64,000 nt of DNA from Nocardioides sp. ChNu-153 (GCF_030466625.1 NZ_JADEVT010000006.1:62001-126000); one strand, 5' to 3'; positions 19,701-29,276 are shown, numbered from the stretch's first letter. Translations and numbers: made by a program. The notes: a model not told the origin generated them from the letters alone.

Positions 19701-20220
19701 GCAGCAGCGGCAGCGTGAGCACGACGACCAGCGCGCTCATCCAGTCCAGCGCCGCGATCGCGAGCACCGTGACGGCGGGGAGGACGACCGCCAGCACGAG
19801 GGCCGGCAGGTAGCGGGTGAGGTAGGGCTCCACCGCGCTCGTGCCGCGCGTGGCCAGCAGCCCGAGCTCGCCGAGGCGCTGCCGCCCGTCGCCCGCGGCG
19901 ACCCCGCCGGGGCTTGCGAGGGCCTGGCGCAGCACGACGTCGCGCAGCCGCACGCCCACGATCCCGGCGGCGCGGGCGGCGGCGACGTCCCCGGCGTACG
20001 CCGTCGCGGCCCGCCCCAGCAGGACGGCGACGAAGACGCCCAGCGCCGTGTGCCACCCGCCGCCGGCCGCGTCGTCGACGAGACCGGCGACGACCGCGGC
20101 GAGGGCCAGCGCCTGCACGACCAGGAGGGCGGCGCCGAGGGTGGCGGCGACCAGCACGACGGCCAGCGGTCGCCGGGCGGGGACCAGGTGGGGGAGGACC
20201 CGGGGGTCGACGGGCTTCAC
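16774..20220 (-). CDS. cydDC: Fused CydD-CydC thiol reductant ABC exporter
   Basis: 1148-residue fusion of the two half-transporters that export cysteine/glutathione-type reductants and are needed to assemble cytochrome bd. CydD spans residues 1-555, with membrane helices to ~310, Walker A GRSGSGKST near 378 and signature LSAGQRARLAV near 480 (Ala instead of the usual Gly). A Pro/Ala-rich linker at 556-600 contains a translated CRISPR-like repeat pair, described separately. CydC spans residues 600-1148, with Walker A GPSGCGKST near 958 and signature VSGGERARLGL near 1063. It starts 29 bp after cydB and precedes yhhN by 17 bp. Fusion of CydD and CydC is common in this phylum. Confidence 0.94.
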   Translation of the reverse strand: MKPVDPRVLPHLVPARRPLAVVLVAATLGAALLVVQALALAAVVAGLVDDAAGGGWHTALGVFVAVLLGRAATAYAGDVAAARAAGIVGVRLRDVVLRQALASPGGVAAGDGRQRLGELGLLATRGTSAVEPYLTRYLPALVLAVVLPAVTVLAIAALDWMSALVVVLTLPLLPVFAILIGMTTRERADRQWRVLSQLAGHFVDVVRGLPTLVAHRRARAQAPRIREVTDRYRRANTDVLRLAFASSAALELIATISVALVAVLVGLRLAHGGLELQTALAVLLLAPEAYWPLRRVGAEFHAAAEGTATFEAIDALTSGAVGEVPEARGTAPQPDAAPYPLQGDLRLEGLTVTWPGATSPVVDGLDAVVPARGLTVVVGRSGSGKSTLLAALRGELGYAGSLRVGGTDLAGVDPALWRRHLATTSQRPWLAGTTIRANLLVGRPGAAEADVWAALEAVRLGGVVRALPDGLDTELGEDGAGLSAGQRARLAVARVVLSDRPYVLLDEPTAHLDAETERVLVDVVRDLARTRCVVAVAHRPALVAAADHRIALSEGPQAPQVSPQRRGDLVSASQASAADHRSPHVGGGTPTPAPDPTPAAARRRWVLAVALGVLASACGVALTATAGWLIVRASEQPPVLMLMVAIVGVRTFGLGRPALRYAERLVSHDVALRELAERRARVYDALVPLVPGRLGGRRRGDLLATVVDDVDSLLDERLRVRMPVATVVGVLALAGAVAVPLLPSAGAATVGVAALAAVAAWCTGRYGVRRTAARTVAARARVADRVLGTLADARELVAWQQDEVARAEVRAAGRDLAAAATRDAAWIALARAWAPVAAALAVVVVALLGADALAAGEVGAPVLALLLLLPLALADVVSPLADAGALRVSTTVAAARIADLDALPPAVADPANPAPLPAGPGAADVRLQHATAGWSDDTGVGPFELDLPAGSHVGVVGPSGCGKSTMAAVLVRFLGPRDGRHLLGDPAVDVSTLAADEVRRRTGLVDDDPYLFASTVAENVRLARPGASDAEVTDALRRARLDLWLADLPDGLATRVGDGGRGVSGGERARLGLARALLADTPVLVLDEPTAHLDAATAEAVTADLLDAAAGRSVVWITHGTAGLDRMDTVLDLGAARDASPDEVPAGR
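18454..18544. repeat. CRISPR-like palindromic repeat pair inside the cydDC linker
   Basis: Two related ~27-nt units, at 18454-18480 and 18516-18542, are offset by 62 bp. Both end GGGGAGACCT and share the pattern GGT..CCCCGCCT..GGGGAGACCT. The second is an almost perfect hairpin: CCAGGTC and CCCCGC pair with GCGGGG and GACCTGG across a CTCT loop, with one A-A mismatch (18513-18544). The intervening ~35 nt have ends TGGTCT/AGACCA that also pair. Repeat form and spacing resemble type I-E CRISPR units, but there are only two repeats, no cas genes, and the segment is translated in frame as roughly residues 559-589 of CydDC. Confidence 0.7.
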
Positions 20221-20248
20221 GGCGCTTCCTCTCGGCCGTCGCGCGCGG

Positions 20249-21277
20249 TCAGCGGGCGGAGTCGGCGAGCCGGGCGGTCGGGATGTGCCGCGTGGAGATG
20301 CGCTTGCGGAACACCCAGTAGGTCCAGGCCTGGTAGCCGATGACGATGGGCGTGAACACCAGGGCCACCCAGGTCATGATCTCCAGCGTGTACGGCGTGG
20401 CCGCCGCGTTGGTGGTCGTCAGCGAGTACGCCGGGTCCGTCGTCGACGGCATGACGTCCGGGAAGAGCGCCAGGAACAGCCCGGCGACGGCCAGCACGAC
20501 GGTGAGGAACGTGCCGAGGAACGCCCAGCCCTCGCGTCCCGCCCGGGCCGCGCCGATGCCGGCGACGAGGAGGGCGGCGGCGGCCACGAAGGCGGCGGCC
20601 GAGGCGAGGTCACCGGTGCGCAGCTGGGTCCAGGTGAGGAACACGACCGCCGCGACGGCCGCGGCCAGCCCGATCCGCACCGCGAGGGCGCGGGCCCGGT
20701 GACGGATCTCGCCGTCCGTCTTGAGCGCCACGAACATCGCGCCGTGGGTGAGGAAGAGCAGCACCATCACGACCCCGCCGAGGAGACCGAAGGGGTTGAG
20801 CAGCGTGAGCAGGCTGCCGGTGAAGTCCTTCTCGGCGTCGATCGGGACGCCGGCGGTGATGTTCGCGAACGCGACGCCCCACAGGAACGCGGCGGTGAAC
20901 GAGCCGCCGATGAGGGCCGTGTCCCACCGGGCGCGCCACTGCGCGGTGTCGCCCTTGTGGCGGAACTCGAAGGACAGGTTGCGCAGGATCAGCGCGACCA
21001 GGATGAGCAGCAGCGGGAGGTAGAACCCGCTGAAGAGGGTGGCGTACCACTCGGGGAAGGCGGCGAACGTCGCGCCGCCGGCCACCAGCAGCCACACCTC
21101 GTTGCCGTCCCACACGGGGCCGACGGTGTTGATCATGACGCGCCGCTCGGTCTCGTCCCGGGCGAGCACCGGCACGAGCATGCCGACCCCGAAGTCGAAG
21201 CCCTCGAGGGCGAAGTAGCCGATCCAGAGGACGGCGATCAGGACGAACCAGACGGTGGTGAGCTCGAGTCCGAGCAC
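20249..21277 (-). CDS. cydB: Cytochrome bd ubiquinol/menaquinol oxidase subunit II
   Basis: 342-residue membrane subunit of the oxygen-reducing bd oxidase. It opens with VWFVLIAVLWIGYFALEGFDFGVG and carries INTVGPVWDGNEVWLLVAGGATFAAFPEWYATLFSGFYLPLLL, cited only to mark residues 50-92, both classic CydB regions. The start is GTG 21277 with GAGGAG 7 nt upstream. It lies 33 bp after cydA and 28 bp before cydDC in one operon. No anomalies seen. Confidence 0.97.
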   Translation of the reverse strand: MLGLELTTVWFVLIAVLWIGYFALEGFDFGVGMLVPVLARDETERRVMINTVGPVWDGNEVWLLVAGGATFAAFPEWYATLFSGFYLPLLLILVALILRNLSFEFRHKGDTAQWRARWDTALIGGSFTAAFLWGVAFANITAGVPIDAEKDFTGSLLTLLNPFGLLGGVVMVLLFLTHGAMFVALKTDGEIRHRARALAVRIGLAAAVAAVVFLTWTQLRTGDLASAAAFVAAAALLVAGIGAARAGREGWAFLGTFLTVVLAVAGLFLALFPDVMPSTTDPAYSLTTTNAAATPYTLEIMTWVALVFTPIVIGYQAWTYWVFRKRISTRHIPTARLADSAR

Positions 21278-21310
21278 GGTGGGTCTCCTCGGTGCGCGCG
21301 GTCGGCGCGC

Positions 21311-22828
21311 TCAGTAGGCGAAGGTCAGGGGCGCGTCGGCGTCGTGGTCGTCACGACCCGGGTCCGGCGGCTCGGCGAACGGCTCGGGGCCCTTGCGGAC
21401 GGTCCGGGCCAGCAGCTTCAGCTCGATGACGGCGAGCACGCCGTACAGGGTCGTGAGGGTGACCACCGAGATGAGGGCCTCGGGGATGCTGACGCCGGGG
21501 GAGACGCCGCGCTCGGTGGTCATGAGGCCGAAGACCACCCACGGCTGACGGCCCATCTCGGTGAAGATCCAGCCCATCGAGTTGGCGGCCACGACGACCA
21601 CGGGCAGGGCGATGCCGAGGCGGCCGACCCAGGCGCGGTGGACGACGTCGTCGCGACGGCGCCGGGTGAGCCACAGGACGAGCGCGGCGCCGGCGGTGCC
21701 GAGGGCGCCGAAGCCCATCATCCAGCGGAACGTCCAGTAGGTGACGGGGATGTTGGGCACGTAGTCGGACGGCGTGTAGTACGTCGCGCCGGGGTCGCTG
21801 CCGTAGGTCTCCGCGTAGGTCTCGCGGAGCTCGTTGATGCCCTTGACCTCGCCGTCGAAGGTGCCGGTGCCGAGGAAGGAGAGCAGGCAGGGGACGGTGA
21901 CCGCGAACTTCTCCTCGCGCCCGTCGGGCGTGCCCACGGTGAAGACCGAGAAGGGGGCGCAGGACTCCTCGGACTCGTAGAGCGCCTCGGCGGCCGCCAT
22001 CTTCATGGGCTGCACCTCGGTCATGATCTTGCCCTGCACGTCACCGGAGACGACGACGCCGATGCCGGCGACGAACAGGACGACGGCCGAGATGCGCATC
22101 GCGCGGCGGTACATGGTCCGCTCACCCGCGGCCTCGGCGAGGACCGCGGGGGCGGTGCCCGCCTCGACCTCCTCCTCGGTGGCGACGCGGCCGCCGTGGC
22201 GCTTCGAGACGTAGAGCCAGGCGCTGACGCCGATGACGAACGCGGCCGCGGTCATGTACGCCGCGAGCACCACGTGCGGGAACGTCACCAGCTGCACCTT
22301 GTTGAACATCACGGCCGCGAAGTCGGTGAGCTCCGCGCGGCCGCTCTCCTCGTCGTAGCGGTAGCCGACCGGGTGCTGCATCCACGAGTTGGCGGCGAGG
22401 ATGAACCACGAGGAGGCGAGCACGCCGAGGTGGACGATCCACATGCAGGCGGCGTGCACGAGGCGGGGCAGCTTGTCCCAGCCGAAGATCCACAGGCCGA
22501 GGAAGGTCGACTCGAGGAAGAAGGCCAGCAGGCCCTCGATGGCGAGCGGGGCGCCGAAGACGTCACCGACGAACCGGGAGTAGTCGGACCAGTTCATGCC
22601 GAACTGGAACTCCTGGACGATGCCGGTGACGAGGCCCAGCGCGAAGTTGATGAGGAAGAGCTTCCCGAAGAACTTCGTGAGCCGCAGGTAGTCCGGGTTC
22701 CTGGTCCGCAGCCAGAAGGACTCGAACAGCGCCACGATCAGCGTCAGCCCGATGGTCAGCGGCACGAACAGGAAGTGGTAGACGGTCGTGATCCCGAACT
22801 GCCACCGGGCGATGTCGACGAGCTCCAT
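21311..22828 (-). CDS. cydA: Cytochrome bd oxidase subunit I
   Basis: 505-residue quinol-oxidising, heme-bearing subunit. The N-terminal region MELVDIARWQFGITTVYHFLF contains the heme b595 His near residue 18. Further heme and quinol motifs include AANSWMQHPVGYRYD, SFLGTGTFDGEVKGI in the Q-loop region, YWTFRWMMGFGALG and MGRQPWVVFG. The Q-loop is of the short actinobacterial kind. ATG 22828 has GGAGGAG 8 nt upstream. First gene of the cydA-cydB-cydDC-yhhN run, divergent from blaI; the operator between them is described separately. Confidence 0.97.
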   Translation of the reverse strand: MELVDIARWQFGITTVYHFLFVPLTIGLTLIVALFESFWLRTRNPDYLRLTKFFGKLFLINFALGLVTGIVQEFQFGMNWSDYSRFVGDVFGAPLAIEGLLAFFLESTFLGLWIFGWDKLPRLVHAACMWIVHLGVLASSWFILAANSWMQHPVGYRYDEESGRAELTDFAAVMFNKVQLVTFPHVVLAAYMTAAAFVIGVSAWLYVSKRHGGRVATEEEVEAGTAPAVLAEAAGERTMYRRAMRISAVVLFVAGIGVVVSGDVQGKIMTEVQPMKMAAAEALYESEESCAPFSVFTVGTPDGREEKFAVTVPCLLSFLGTGTFDGEVKGINELRETYAETYGSDPGATYYTPSDYVPNIPVTYWTFRWMMGFGALGTAGAALVLWLTRRRRDDVVHRAWVGRLGIALPVVVVAANSMGWIFTEMGRQPWVVFGLMTTERGVSPGVSIPEALISVVTLTTLYGVLAVIELKLLARTVRKGPEPFAEPPDPGRDDHDADAPLTFAY

Positions 22829-22878
22829 TGCTGCGTCTCCTCCAGGTCGGTGTGGGGCCGGTCGTGACCGGCCTGCTC

Positions 22879-22920
22879 CTACGACACTGCGTAGTAGGTA
22901 CTACGCATCGTAGTACGACG
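22879..22920. promoter_or_regulatory. BlaI-type operator between cydA and blaI
   Basis: Perfect 20-bp palindrome with a 2-nt centre, TGCGTAGTAGGTACTACGCA at 22888-22907. It is flanked by related half-sites, CTACG/CGTAG at 22880-22895 and CGTAGTACG at 22909-22917. TACTAC/GTAGTA dyads are the recognition type of BlaI/MecI and the mycobacterial BlaI repressor. The site overlaps the divergent promoter region of cydA and of the BlaI-type gene itself. Confidence 0.85.
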
Positions 22921-22943
22921 GAACTCGTAGGTACACTGGTGCC

Positions 22944-23354
22944 GTGCCCGCATCCCGCAAGAGCTCCTCAAGGTCCGCGCTCGGTGATCTCGAGCGCGCG
23001 GTGATGGACGTCCTGTGGTCCCAGGCCGCCGACGTGACCCTCACCGTCCGCGACGTCCACGCCGAGGTCTCGGCCCGGCGCGAGGTCGCCTACACCACCG
23101 TCATGACCGTCATGGACCGCCTCGCGCGGAAGGACCTCGTGGTCCAGGAGCGCGACGGCCGGGCCTACCGCTACCGCGCCGGCGCCTCCCGCGGGGAGAT
23201 GACCGCCGCCCTCATGCGCGGCGCGCTCGAGGACATCGGCCAGCAGGACCGGGCCGGTGCGCTCGTCGCCTTCGTGGGGGACGCCAGCGCCGAGGAGCTC
23301 GACGCGCTGCGCGCCGCGCTCGCTCGGATCCCGGGCGAGGCCGGCGGCTCCTGA
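22944..23354 (+). CDS. blaI: BlaI/MecI-family transcriptional repressor
   Basis: 136-residue winged-helix repressor. SALGDLERAVMDVLWSQAADVTLTVRDVH at 12-40 starts the DNA-binding domain, and REVAYTTVMTVMDRLARKDLVVQERDGRAYRY is the recognition helix and wing. The C-terminal part is the dimerisation and cleavage region. GTG 22944 follows TACACT (22932-22937) by 6 nt, so the message is probably leaderless, and the promoter lies directly beside the palindromic operator. The gene is followed by an M56 metalloprotease, its probable inducing partner. Control of cydABDC is inferred from position. Confidence 0.93.
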   Translation: MPASRKSSSRSALGDLERAVMDVLWSQAADVTLTVRDVHAEVSARREVAYTTVMTVMDRLARKDLVVQERDGRAYRYRAGASRGEMTAALMRGALEDIGQQDRAGALVAFVGDASAEELDALRAALARIPGEAGGS

Positions 23355-23359
23355 CCGCC

Positions 23360-24259
23360 ATGACCCCCCTGCTGCTGGGCGTGCTCGCCGTGCTGCTCGC
23401 CGGCCCGGTGCCGGCGCTGCTCGGGCGCGCGCCCTGGCTGCGGCGCACGCCGTACGCCGCCCTCGTGCTGTGGCAGGCCGTCGCGCTCGCCGCCGTGCTG
23501 GCGGCCCTCGGCGCGACCCTGGCGCTGGTGACGACCCACCTCCTGCCGAGCGACCGCAGCGTCCCGCACGCGGTGGAGTACGCCGTGGCCGTCGTCGCGC
23601 TCGGCGTCACCGGCCTCGTCGCCGGACGGCTGCTCGTCAGCGCGCACCGCACGGGCGCCGACCTGCGCCGCCTGCGCCGACGCCACGCCGACCAGGTGGA
23701 CCTGCTCGGCCGCGCCCAGGCCGGCGGCGTGCGCGTGCTGGACGGCGACCTGCCCGTCGCCTACTGCCTGCCCGGCCTGCACCGCGGCCGCGTCGTCGTC
23801 TCGGAGGGCGTCATGGAGCGCCTGGACGGCGACGAGGTGGACGCCGTGCTCGCGCACGAGTGGGCGCACCTGCGGTTCCGCCACGACCTGGTCGTGGAGT
23901 TCTTCGACGTCCTGCACCGCGCCTTCCCGCGCTGGGTCTCGAGCCGGTCCGCGCTGGCCGAGGTGCGCCTGCTCGTCGAGATGTGCGCCGACCGCGCCGC
24001 GGCCCGCGAGGCCGGGCGCCGCCCGCTGGCGCAGGCGCTCGTGCAGCTCGCCGAGGCGCGCACGCCGGCGGCCGCCCTCGGTGCCGGCGACGGGCGCCGC
24101 GGCGACCTCCTCGCCCGCATCGAGGTGCTCGGCGACCCCGCGCCCCGTCGTGCCCAGGGTGCGGTGCTGCTCGCCGGCGCCCTCGCCCTGCTGGTGCTGC
24201 CGACGTGGCTGGTCGTCGCCCCGTGGCTGCTCACCGTCCTCCGGCTCGCCTGGGCCTGA
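23360..24259 (+). CDS. M56-family integral membrane metalloprotease (BlaR1-like)
   Basis: 299-residue membrane protein with hydrophobic helices at about 3-20, 30-65 and 75-95 and a further one at the C-terminus. The zinc protease motif is VLAHEWAHLRFRHD (HEWAH) near residue 168, with ADRAAAREAG supplying the third ligand region. No penicillin-sensing domain is present, unlike BlaR1. It begins 6 bp after blaI. Members paired with BlaI are thought to relieve repression by proteolysis; the signal sensed here is unknown. Confidence 0.92.
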   Translation: MTPLLLGVLAVLLAGPVPALLGRAPWLRRTPYAALVLWQAVALAAVLAALGATLALVTTHLLPSDRSVPHAVEYAVAVVALGVTGLVAGRLLVSAHRTGADLRRLRRRHADQVDLLGRAQAGGVRVLDGDLPVAYCLPGLHRGRVVVSEGVMERLDGDEVDAVLAHEWAHLRFRHDLVVEFFDVLHRAFPRWVSSRSALAEVRLLVEMCADRAAAREAGRRPLAQALVQLAEARTPAAALGAGDGRRGDLLARIEVLGDPAPRRAQGAVLLAGALALLVLPTWLVVAPWLLTVLRLAWA

Positions 24260-24340
24260 GGGCGGGGCGTGAGGGCTGGGCGTGACGAGGTCGCCCCGCG
24301 ACACGCTCCTGTGAAGCATGGTGCGGGTGTGACGATCGCC

Positions 24341-24353
24341 TAGGGTCCCGACC
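24341..24353 (+). promoter_or_regulatory. Leaderless -10 box of ftsK
   Basis: TAGGGT at 24341-24346, followed by exactly 7 nt and then ATG 24354. There is no Shine-Dalgarno, so transcription probably begins at the ATG. A clear -35 is not seen. Confidence 0.6.
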
Positions 24354-27080
24354 ATGGCGACCCGTACGTCTTCCCCGCCGGGGTCGCGGAGCTCGAGCAC
24401 GTCCAGGAACGGCGCGTCGCGAGGCGGCGCGCCCCGAGGTGGTTCGAGCAACCGCTCCCGGAGTACCGGCAAGTCAGGCCGGACCACCGCGTCGCGCGGC
24501 ACGACCGCGCGGCGCCCACCGGCGCGCCCGGCGCCCCGGGCGGTGCGCAGCGGGCCCGGCCCCGTCCTGCGGTTCTTCGCGCTCGTCGGCCGCGGTCTCG
24601 TCGCGGCCTGGCTGGGGGTGGCCGGCGCCGTCGGCGGCGCCGCCCGCAGCATCGGCAACGCGGCCCGCGAGGTCGAGCCCGAGCACCGCCGCGACGGCGT
24701 CGGGCTGGCCCTGTTCGGGCTCGCCGTCGTGGTCGCCGGCGCGGTGTGGTGGCAGTTCTCGGGCGCCATGCTCGACACGGTCCGCACGGTCGTCGCCGGC
24801 TCGGTCGGCAAGCTCGCCGGCTTCGTGCCGCTCGCGCTCGTGTACGTCGGGTGGCGCAACATGCGCGACCCGGAGCGCAACGGCCCGGCCGGTCGCCAGG
24901 TGATCGGGTGGACCGCCCTCGCCTTCGGCGTGCTCGGGCTGGTCCACATCGCCAACGGCAGCCCCGAGCCCGTGCTCGGCGACACGAGCGAGCTGCAGGA
25001 CGCCGGCGGTGCCATCGGCTTCGTCGTCTCGAGCCTGCTGCTCGACCTGCTCCGCACCAGCTGGGTCGTGGTGCCGCTGCTGGCGCTGCTCGCCTTCTTC
25101 GGCGTCCTCATCATCACCGCGACGCCCGTCTACCAGATCCCCGCGCGGCTGCGCGAGGCCCGCGACCGGCTGCTCGGCGCGCCCGGCGGCCACGACGCCG
25201 CCGCCCGCTCGGCCCACGACGACGAGATCGACCCCGAGGCCGGGGACCCGGCGTACGACACCCCGCTCGTCGGAGCCGCCAGCCGCAAGGAGAAGCGCGC
25301 CCAGCGCAAGGCGGAGAAGGAGGCCGAGGCCGCCGAGGCCGCCGAGGCCGCAGAGGCCGCCGCGGGCGCCGACGCCGGCCCTGACGCCATCGACTTCCTC
25401 GCCAGCCTCGACCTGTCCGACGAGCCGACCCCGGCCGACGGTCCCGCCGCCGCGGCGCCGGGGGCGGCCCCCGCCACGGGTGCCGTCGTCCCCACGCCGG
25501 TGCCCCGGGGTGGGGCCACCAGGGTGGAGAAGGGCGAGGCCAAGGGCGACCTCGAGCCGCCGCCGCACGCGCAGCTGCCGCCCCGCGTCGAGCAGCTCTC
25601 GCTGTCGGGGGACATCGCCTACTCGCTGCCGGGCAGCGAGGTCCTCAAGCCGGGCTCGGTGCACAAGGCCCGCTCGAAGGCCTCCGACGCCGTCGTCGAG
25701 CGCCTCACCCAGGTGCTCGAGGAGTTCACCATCGACGCCCAGGTGACGGGCTACACGCGCGGCCCGACGGTCACGCGGTACGAGGTCGAGCTCGGCCCGG
25801 CCGTCAAGGTCGAGAAGGTCACGGCGCTCAGCAAGAACATCGCGTACGCCGTCGCCTCGGCCGACGTCCGCATCCTGTCGCCGATCCCCGGCAAGTCCGC
25901 GATCGGCATCGAGATCCCGAACCTCGACAAGGAGATCGTCTCCCTCGGCGACGTGCTGCGCTCCGGCACGGCGCGTTCCGACCCGCACCCGATGATCGCC
26001 GGGCTCGGCAAGGACGTGGAGGGCCAGTTCGTCGTCGCCAACCTGGCCAAGATGCCCCACCTGCTGGTGGCCGGCGCGACGGGCTCGGGAAAGTCGAGCT
26101 TCATCAACTCGATGATCACGTCGCTGCTGATGCGGGCGACGCCCGACGAGGTGCGGATGATCATGGTCGACCCCAAGCGGGTCGAGCTGAACGCCTACGA
26201 GGGCGTCCCGCACCTCATCACGCCGATCATCACCGACCCGAAGAAGGCCGCCGAGGCGCTCGCCTGGGTCGTGCGCGAGATGGACATGCGCTACGACGAC
26301 CTGGCCAACTTCGGGTTCCGCCACGTGGACGATTTCAACAAGGCGGTGCGGGCCGGAAAGGTCGAGCTGCCGCCGGGCAGCGAGCGGGTGCTCTCGCCGT
26401 ACCCGTACCTCGTCGTCATCGTCGATGAGCTCGCCGACCTCATGATGGTCGCGCCGCGCGACGTCGAGGACGCGGTCGTGCGCATCACCCAGCTCGCCCG
26501 CGCCGCCGGCATCCACCTGGTGCTCGCGACGCAGCGGCCCTCGGTCGACGTCGTCACCGGCCTCATCAAGGCCAACGTGCCCTCACGGCTGGCGTTCGCG
26601 ACCTCGTCGCTGGCCGACAGCCGCGTCATCCTCGACCAGCCGGGTGCCGAGAAGCTGGTCGGCCAGGGTGACGGGCTGTTCCTGCCGATGGGGGCCTCCA
26701 AGCCCATCCGCGTGCAGGGCTCCTGGGTCACCGAGGCCGAGATCGCGCACGTCGTCAAGCACTGCCGCGGGCAGCTCGAGCCGACGTACCGCGAGGACGT
26801 GACCGCGCCCGCGCAGAGCAAGCGGGAGCTCGACGACGACATCGGCGACGACCTCGACCTGGTGGTCCAGGCCGTGGAGCTCGTCGTGTCGACCCAGTTC
26901 GGCTCGACCTCGATGCTGCAGCGCAAGCTGCGGGTCGGGTTCGCCAAGGCCGGGCGACTGATGGACATCCTCGAGAGCAGGGGTGTCGTCGGCCCCAGCG
27001 AGGGGTCGAAGGCCCGCGACGTGCTGGTCAAGCCCGACGAGCTGGACTCCGTCATCGTGACCTTGCAGGGGGAGCAGTGA
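24354..27080 (+). CDS. ftsK: DNA translocase FtsK/SpoIIIE
   Basis: 908-residue septal DNA pump that clears chromosome ends at division. A basic Ser/Arg/Gly-rich N-terminus (residues 1-65) is followed by four membrane helices to ~265 and an Ala/Glu/Pro linker at 290-400. The motor has Walker [18 protein letters not shown] near 573 and Walker [16 protein letters not shown] near 685. The C-terminal gamma winged helix ([32 protein letters not shown]) reads the KOPS sequence. ATG 24354 is leaderless. The stop overlaps the next gene as GTGA. Confidence 0.97.
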   Translation: MATRTSSPPGSRSSSTSRNGASRGGAPRGGSSNRSRSTGKSGRTTASRGTTARRPPARPAPRAVRSGPGPVLRFFALVGRGLVAAWLGVAGAVGGAARSIGNAAREVEPEHRRDGVGLALFGLAVVVAGAVWWQFSGAMLDTVRTVVAGSVGKLAGFVPLALVYVGWRNMRDPERNGPAGRQVIGWTALAFGVLGLVHIANGSPEPVLGDTSELQDAGGAIGFVVSSLLLDLLRTSWVVVPLLALLAFFGVLIITATPVYQIPARLREARDRLLGAPGGHDAAARSAHDDEIDPEAGDPAYDTPLVGAASRKEKRAQRKAEKEAEAAEAAEAAEAAAGADAGPDAIDFLASLDLSDEPTPADGPAAAAPGAAPATGAVVPTPVPRGGATRVEKGEAKGDLEPPPHAQLPPRVEQLSLSGDIAYSLPGSEVLKPGSVHKARSKASDAVVERLTQVLEEFTIDAQVTGYTRGPTVTRYEVELGPAVKVEKVTALSKNIAYAVASADVRILSPIPGKSAIGIEIPNLDKEIVSLGDVLRSGTARSDPHPMIAGLGKDVEGQFVVANLAKMPHLLVAGATGSGKSSFINSMITSLLMRATPDEVRMIMVDPKRVELNAYEGVPHLITPIITDPKKAAEALAWVVREMDMRYDDLANFGFRHVDDFNKAVRAGKVELPPGSERVLSPYPYLVVIVDELADLMMVAPRDVEDAVVRITQLARAAGIHLVLATQRPSVDVVTGLIKANVPSRLAFATSSLADSRVILDQPGAEKLVGQGDGLFLPMGASKPIRVQGSWVTEAEIAHVVKHCRGQLEPTYREDVTAPAQSKRELDDDIGDDLDLVVQAVELVVSTQFGSTSMLQRKLRVGFAKAGRLMDILESRGVVGPSEGSKARDVLVKPDELDSVIVTLQGEQ

Positions 27081-29197
27081 GCACGCACCACGCCCGCACC
27101 ACGGCCGCACACGACCGGCCCGACCGGCCCGACCGGCACGACACCGACGCGCACGCCTCTGCGGCGCGCCGCGACCCGTTCGGCCTCGGCCTGCCCCGGC
27201 GACCGGACTGGGAGGCGCTCGGCGTCGTCCACGAGGCCGTCGAGCCGGGCGCCGGCGAGGACCTGGCCCCGGGCCAGGTCGTCGAGATCCGCCGCAGCGG
27301 CCTCGTCAGCGGCGCCATCGGCGTCGTCGCGGCCGGCCTCGCCGTCGCCTGGCTGAGCCGGGCCGCGGCCGACGGCGGCGTCGTCACCTGGGTCGTCACG
27401 GCGCTGCTCGCGCTCGTCGCGGTCGCCCACCTGTCGTCGTTCGTGGACGCCCGCGTGCCGCTGGCGGTGCTCGACGAGCACGGTGTGCGCATGCGCCTGG
27501 GCCGCACGTGGCAGGGCCTGCCGTGGGAGAGCGTCGACCACGTCGTGCACGTGCCGCGGGCCGGCCTGCTGCGGGACGGCTCCGTGCTGGTGGTGCCGTT
27601 CGAGACCGAGGCCGTGCTGGCCGGTCTCGACCGTCGTGCCCGCTGGCAGGCCTGGCTGGCGACGCGCTGGTACGGCGGCCCCTTCGCCCTCCCCGTCGGT
27701 CTGTCCACGCGCGTCGTGGGCACCGACGACGTCGCCACCTCGCTGCGCGACCTCGCCGACCCCGAGGTGCCCGTGCTGGTGCAGGAGGTGGAGCGCCCCG
27801 CGCCCGCTGACGAGGCTGCCGACGAGGCTGCCGAGGAGCCCCGCGACGAGTCCGCCGAGCCCGTCGCCGAGGCCGTCGCCAAGCCGGCCGAGCCGGCCGA
27901 GCCGGCCGCCGAGCCCGCCGTCGCGGCGCACGTCGTCGCGTCCGGCACGGCTCCCACCGCCGAGCCCGCCCCGCTGGCCCAGCCCGCCGAGCCCGTCCAG
28001 CCCGCCGAGCCCGTCCAGCCCGCCGAGCCCGCCACGGACGAGGAGCCCGACGCGGCGCCCGGCCACCGCCCCCGCCTGCGCCCCTGGGCCGCCGGCGTGA
28101 TCGCGCGGCTGGGGGAGCGCCGTACCGCCCGCGTGGCCGACCGGGCACGCTCGGCGCAGCCCGGGCGCGACGCCGACCCGCTGGACGACGGGGCCGACGC
28201 CGACGGCGTCCACGCCGCCTCGACCCTCGACCGGCCCACGGGTGGCGCCACCGCGGTGTCGGTGCTCGACGAGCGGGCTGCGGCCGCCGTCGAGCCGTCC
28301 GCGGCCCCGTCGCCGCTGCGCGAGCCCCGCTCGGCCGTGCGCGCCGAGATCCACCGCGCGGCGCCCGAGCGCGTGCTGCCGGAGCAGGACGACCACCTGC
28401 GCCGTCCCGCCGACGACGGGCTCGCGGCGTACGAGCGCCCGTGGGAGCCGCTCCCACCCGCCGTCGTGGCCGACGAGCCCGAGCCGGAGCCCGAGGCACG
28501 GCGCGAGCCCGTCATCGGCCCCGTGCTGGCCGGGGCGCGCCGTCGCCTGGGCCTCAGCGTCGACCAGGTCGCGGAGCGCACCCGCATCCGCCCGCACGTG
28601 ATCGAGGCCGTCGAGGTCGACGACTTCGCCCCGTGCGGCGGCGACTTCTACGCCCGCGGCCACCTGCGCACCCTCGCGCGCGTGCTGGGTGTCGACGCCG
28701 CCGAGCTGGTGCAGCGCTACGACGACGAGTACGCCGACGCCCCCATCGACGCCCGCCGGGTCTTCGAGGCCGAGCTGGCCACGGTGCCGGGCGGCTCGCT
28801 GCGCGCCACCCGGGGTGGCCCGAACTGGTCCGTGCTCGTGGCCGCGGTCATGGCCGTCGTGCTGCTCTGGTCGGTGGCCCAGCTGCTGCTCGACCGCGGC
28901 CCCGAGGTCGACACCGCCACCACCGGCACGGCGGGCCTGTCGGCCGGGTCGACGGTCGCGCCGGTGCCCGTCGCGCTCACGGGCGCCGAGGCGCCGGCGG
29001 AGGTGACGGTCCGCGACGGCGACGGTGAGGTCGTGTGGCAGGGCCAGCTGGCCGCGGGGGAGAGCCGCACGGTCGACGCGGCGCCGCCGGTGCGGATCTC
29101 CTCGTCCGACGGTGCGGTGCGCGCCGCTCTCGACGGCGCCGAGCCGGCCCCGCTGGGCCAGCCGGGCGACGCCGTGCAGCGCACGCTGGCCCCCTGA
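27077..29197 (+). CDS. RodZ-like HTH membrane protein with extra N-terminal domain
   Basis: 706 residues. The C-terminal half is RodZ-like: a cytoplasmic HTH_25 domain at ~478-550 ([27 protein letters not shown] and [23 protein letters not shown]), a membrane helix at 582-604 ([19 protein letters not shown]) and an outer DUF4115-like domain. The N-terminal half adds two membrane helices at ~75-120, a PH-like domain ([21 protein letters not shown]) and a long Pro/Ala/Glu linker with direct repeats. RodZ links MreB to the wall. The extension makes this about twice the usual length. GTG 27077 overlaps the ftsK stop. Confidence 0.85.
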   Translation: MSTHHARTTAAHDRPDRPDRHDTDAHASAARRDPFGLGLPRRPDWEALGVVHEAVEPGAGEDLAPGQVVEIRRSGLVSGAIGVVAAGLAVAWLSRAAADGGVVTWVVTALLALVAVAHLSSFVDARVPLAVLDEHGVRMRLGRTWQGLPWESVDHVVHVPRAGLLRDGSVLVVPFETEAVLAGLDRRARWQAWLATRWYGGPFALPVGLSTRVVGTDDVATSLRDLADPEVPVLVQEVERPAPADEAADEAAEEPRDESAEPVAEAVAKPAEPAEPAAEPAVAAHVVASGTAPTAEPAPLAQPAEPVQPAEPVQPAEPATDEEPDAAPGHRPRLRPWAAGVIARLGERRTARVADRARSAQPGRDADPLDDGADADGVHAASTLDRPTGGATAVSVLDERAAAAVEPSAAPSPLREPRSAVRAEIHRAAPERVLPEQDDHLRRPADDGLAAYERPWEPLPPAVVADEPEPEPEARREPVIGPVLAGARRRLGLSVDQVAERTRIRPHVIEAVEVDDFAPCGGDFYARGHLRTLARVLGVDAAELVQRYDDEYADAPIDARRVFEAELATVPGGSLRATRGGPNWSVLVAAVMAVVLLWSVAQLLLDRGPEVDTATTGTAGLSAGSTVAPVPVALTGAEAPAEVTVRDGDGEVVWQGQLAAGESRTVDAAPPVRISSSDGAVRAALDGAEPAPLGQPGDAVQRTLAP
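27983..28033 (+). repeat. 18-bp tandem repeat in the RodZ-like linker
   Basis: Two perfect copies of CCCGCCGAGCCCGTCCAG (27983-28000, 28001-28018) and most of a third to 28033. They encode repeated PAEPVQ units in the disordered linker. In-frame length makes copy-number change tolerable. Confidence 0.85.
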
Positions 29198-29276
29198 CCG
29201 CCCGGCTTCCCGGCCCGTCGGCACGGGCCGCCCGTTTCGACTCCCGGCCCGCCGCCGGGGCATACTCGGCCCGGTC

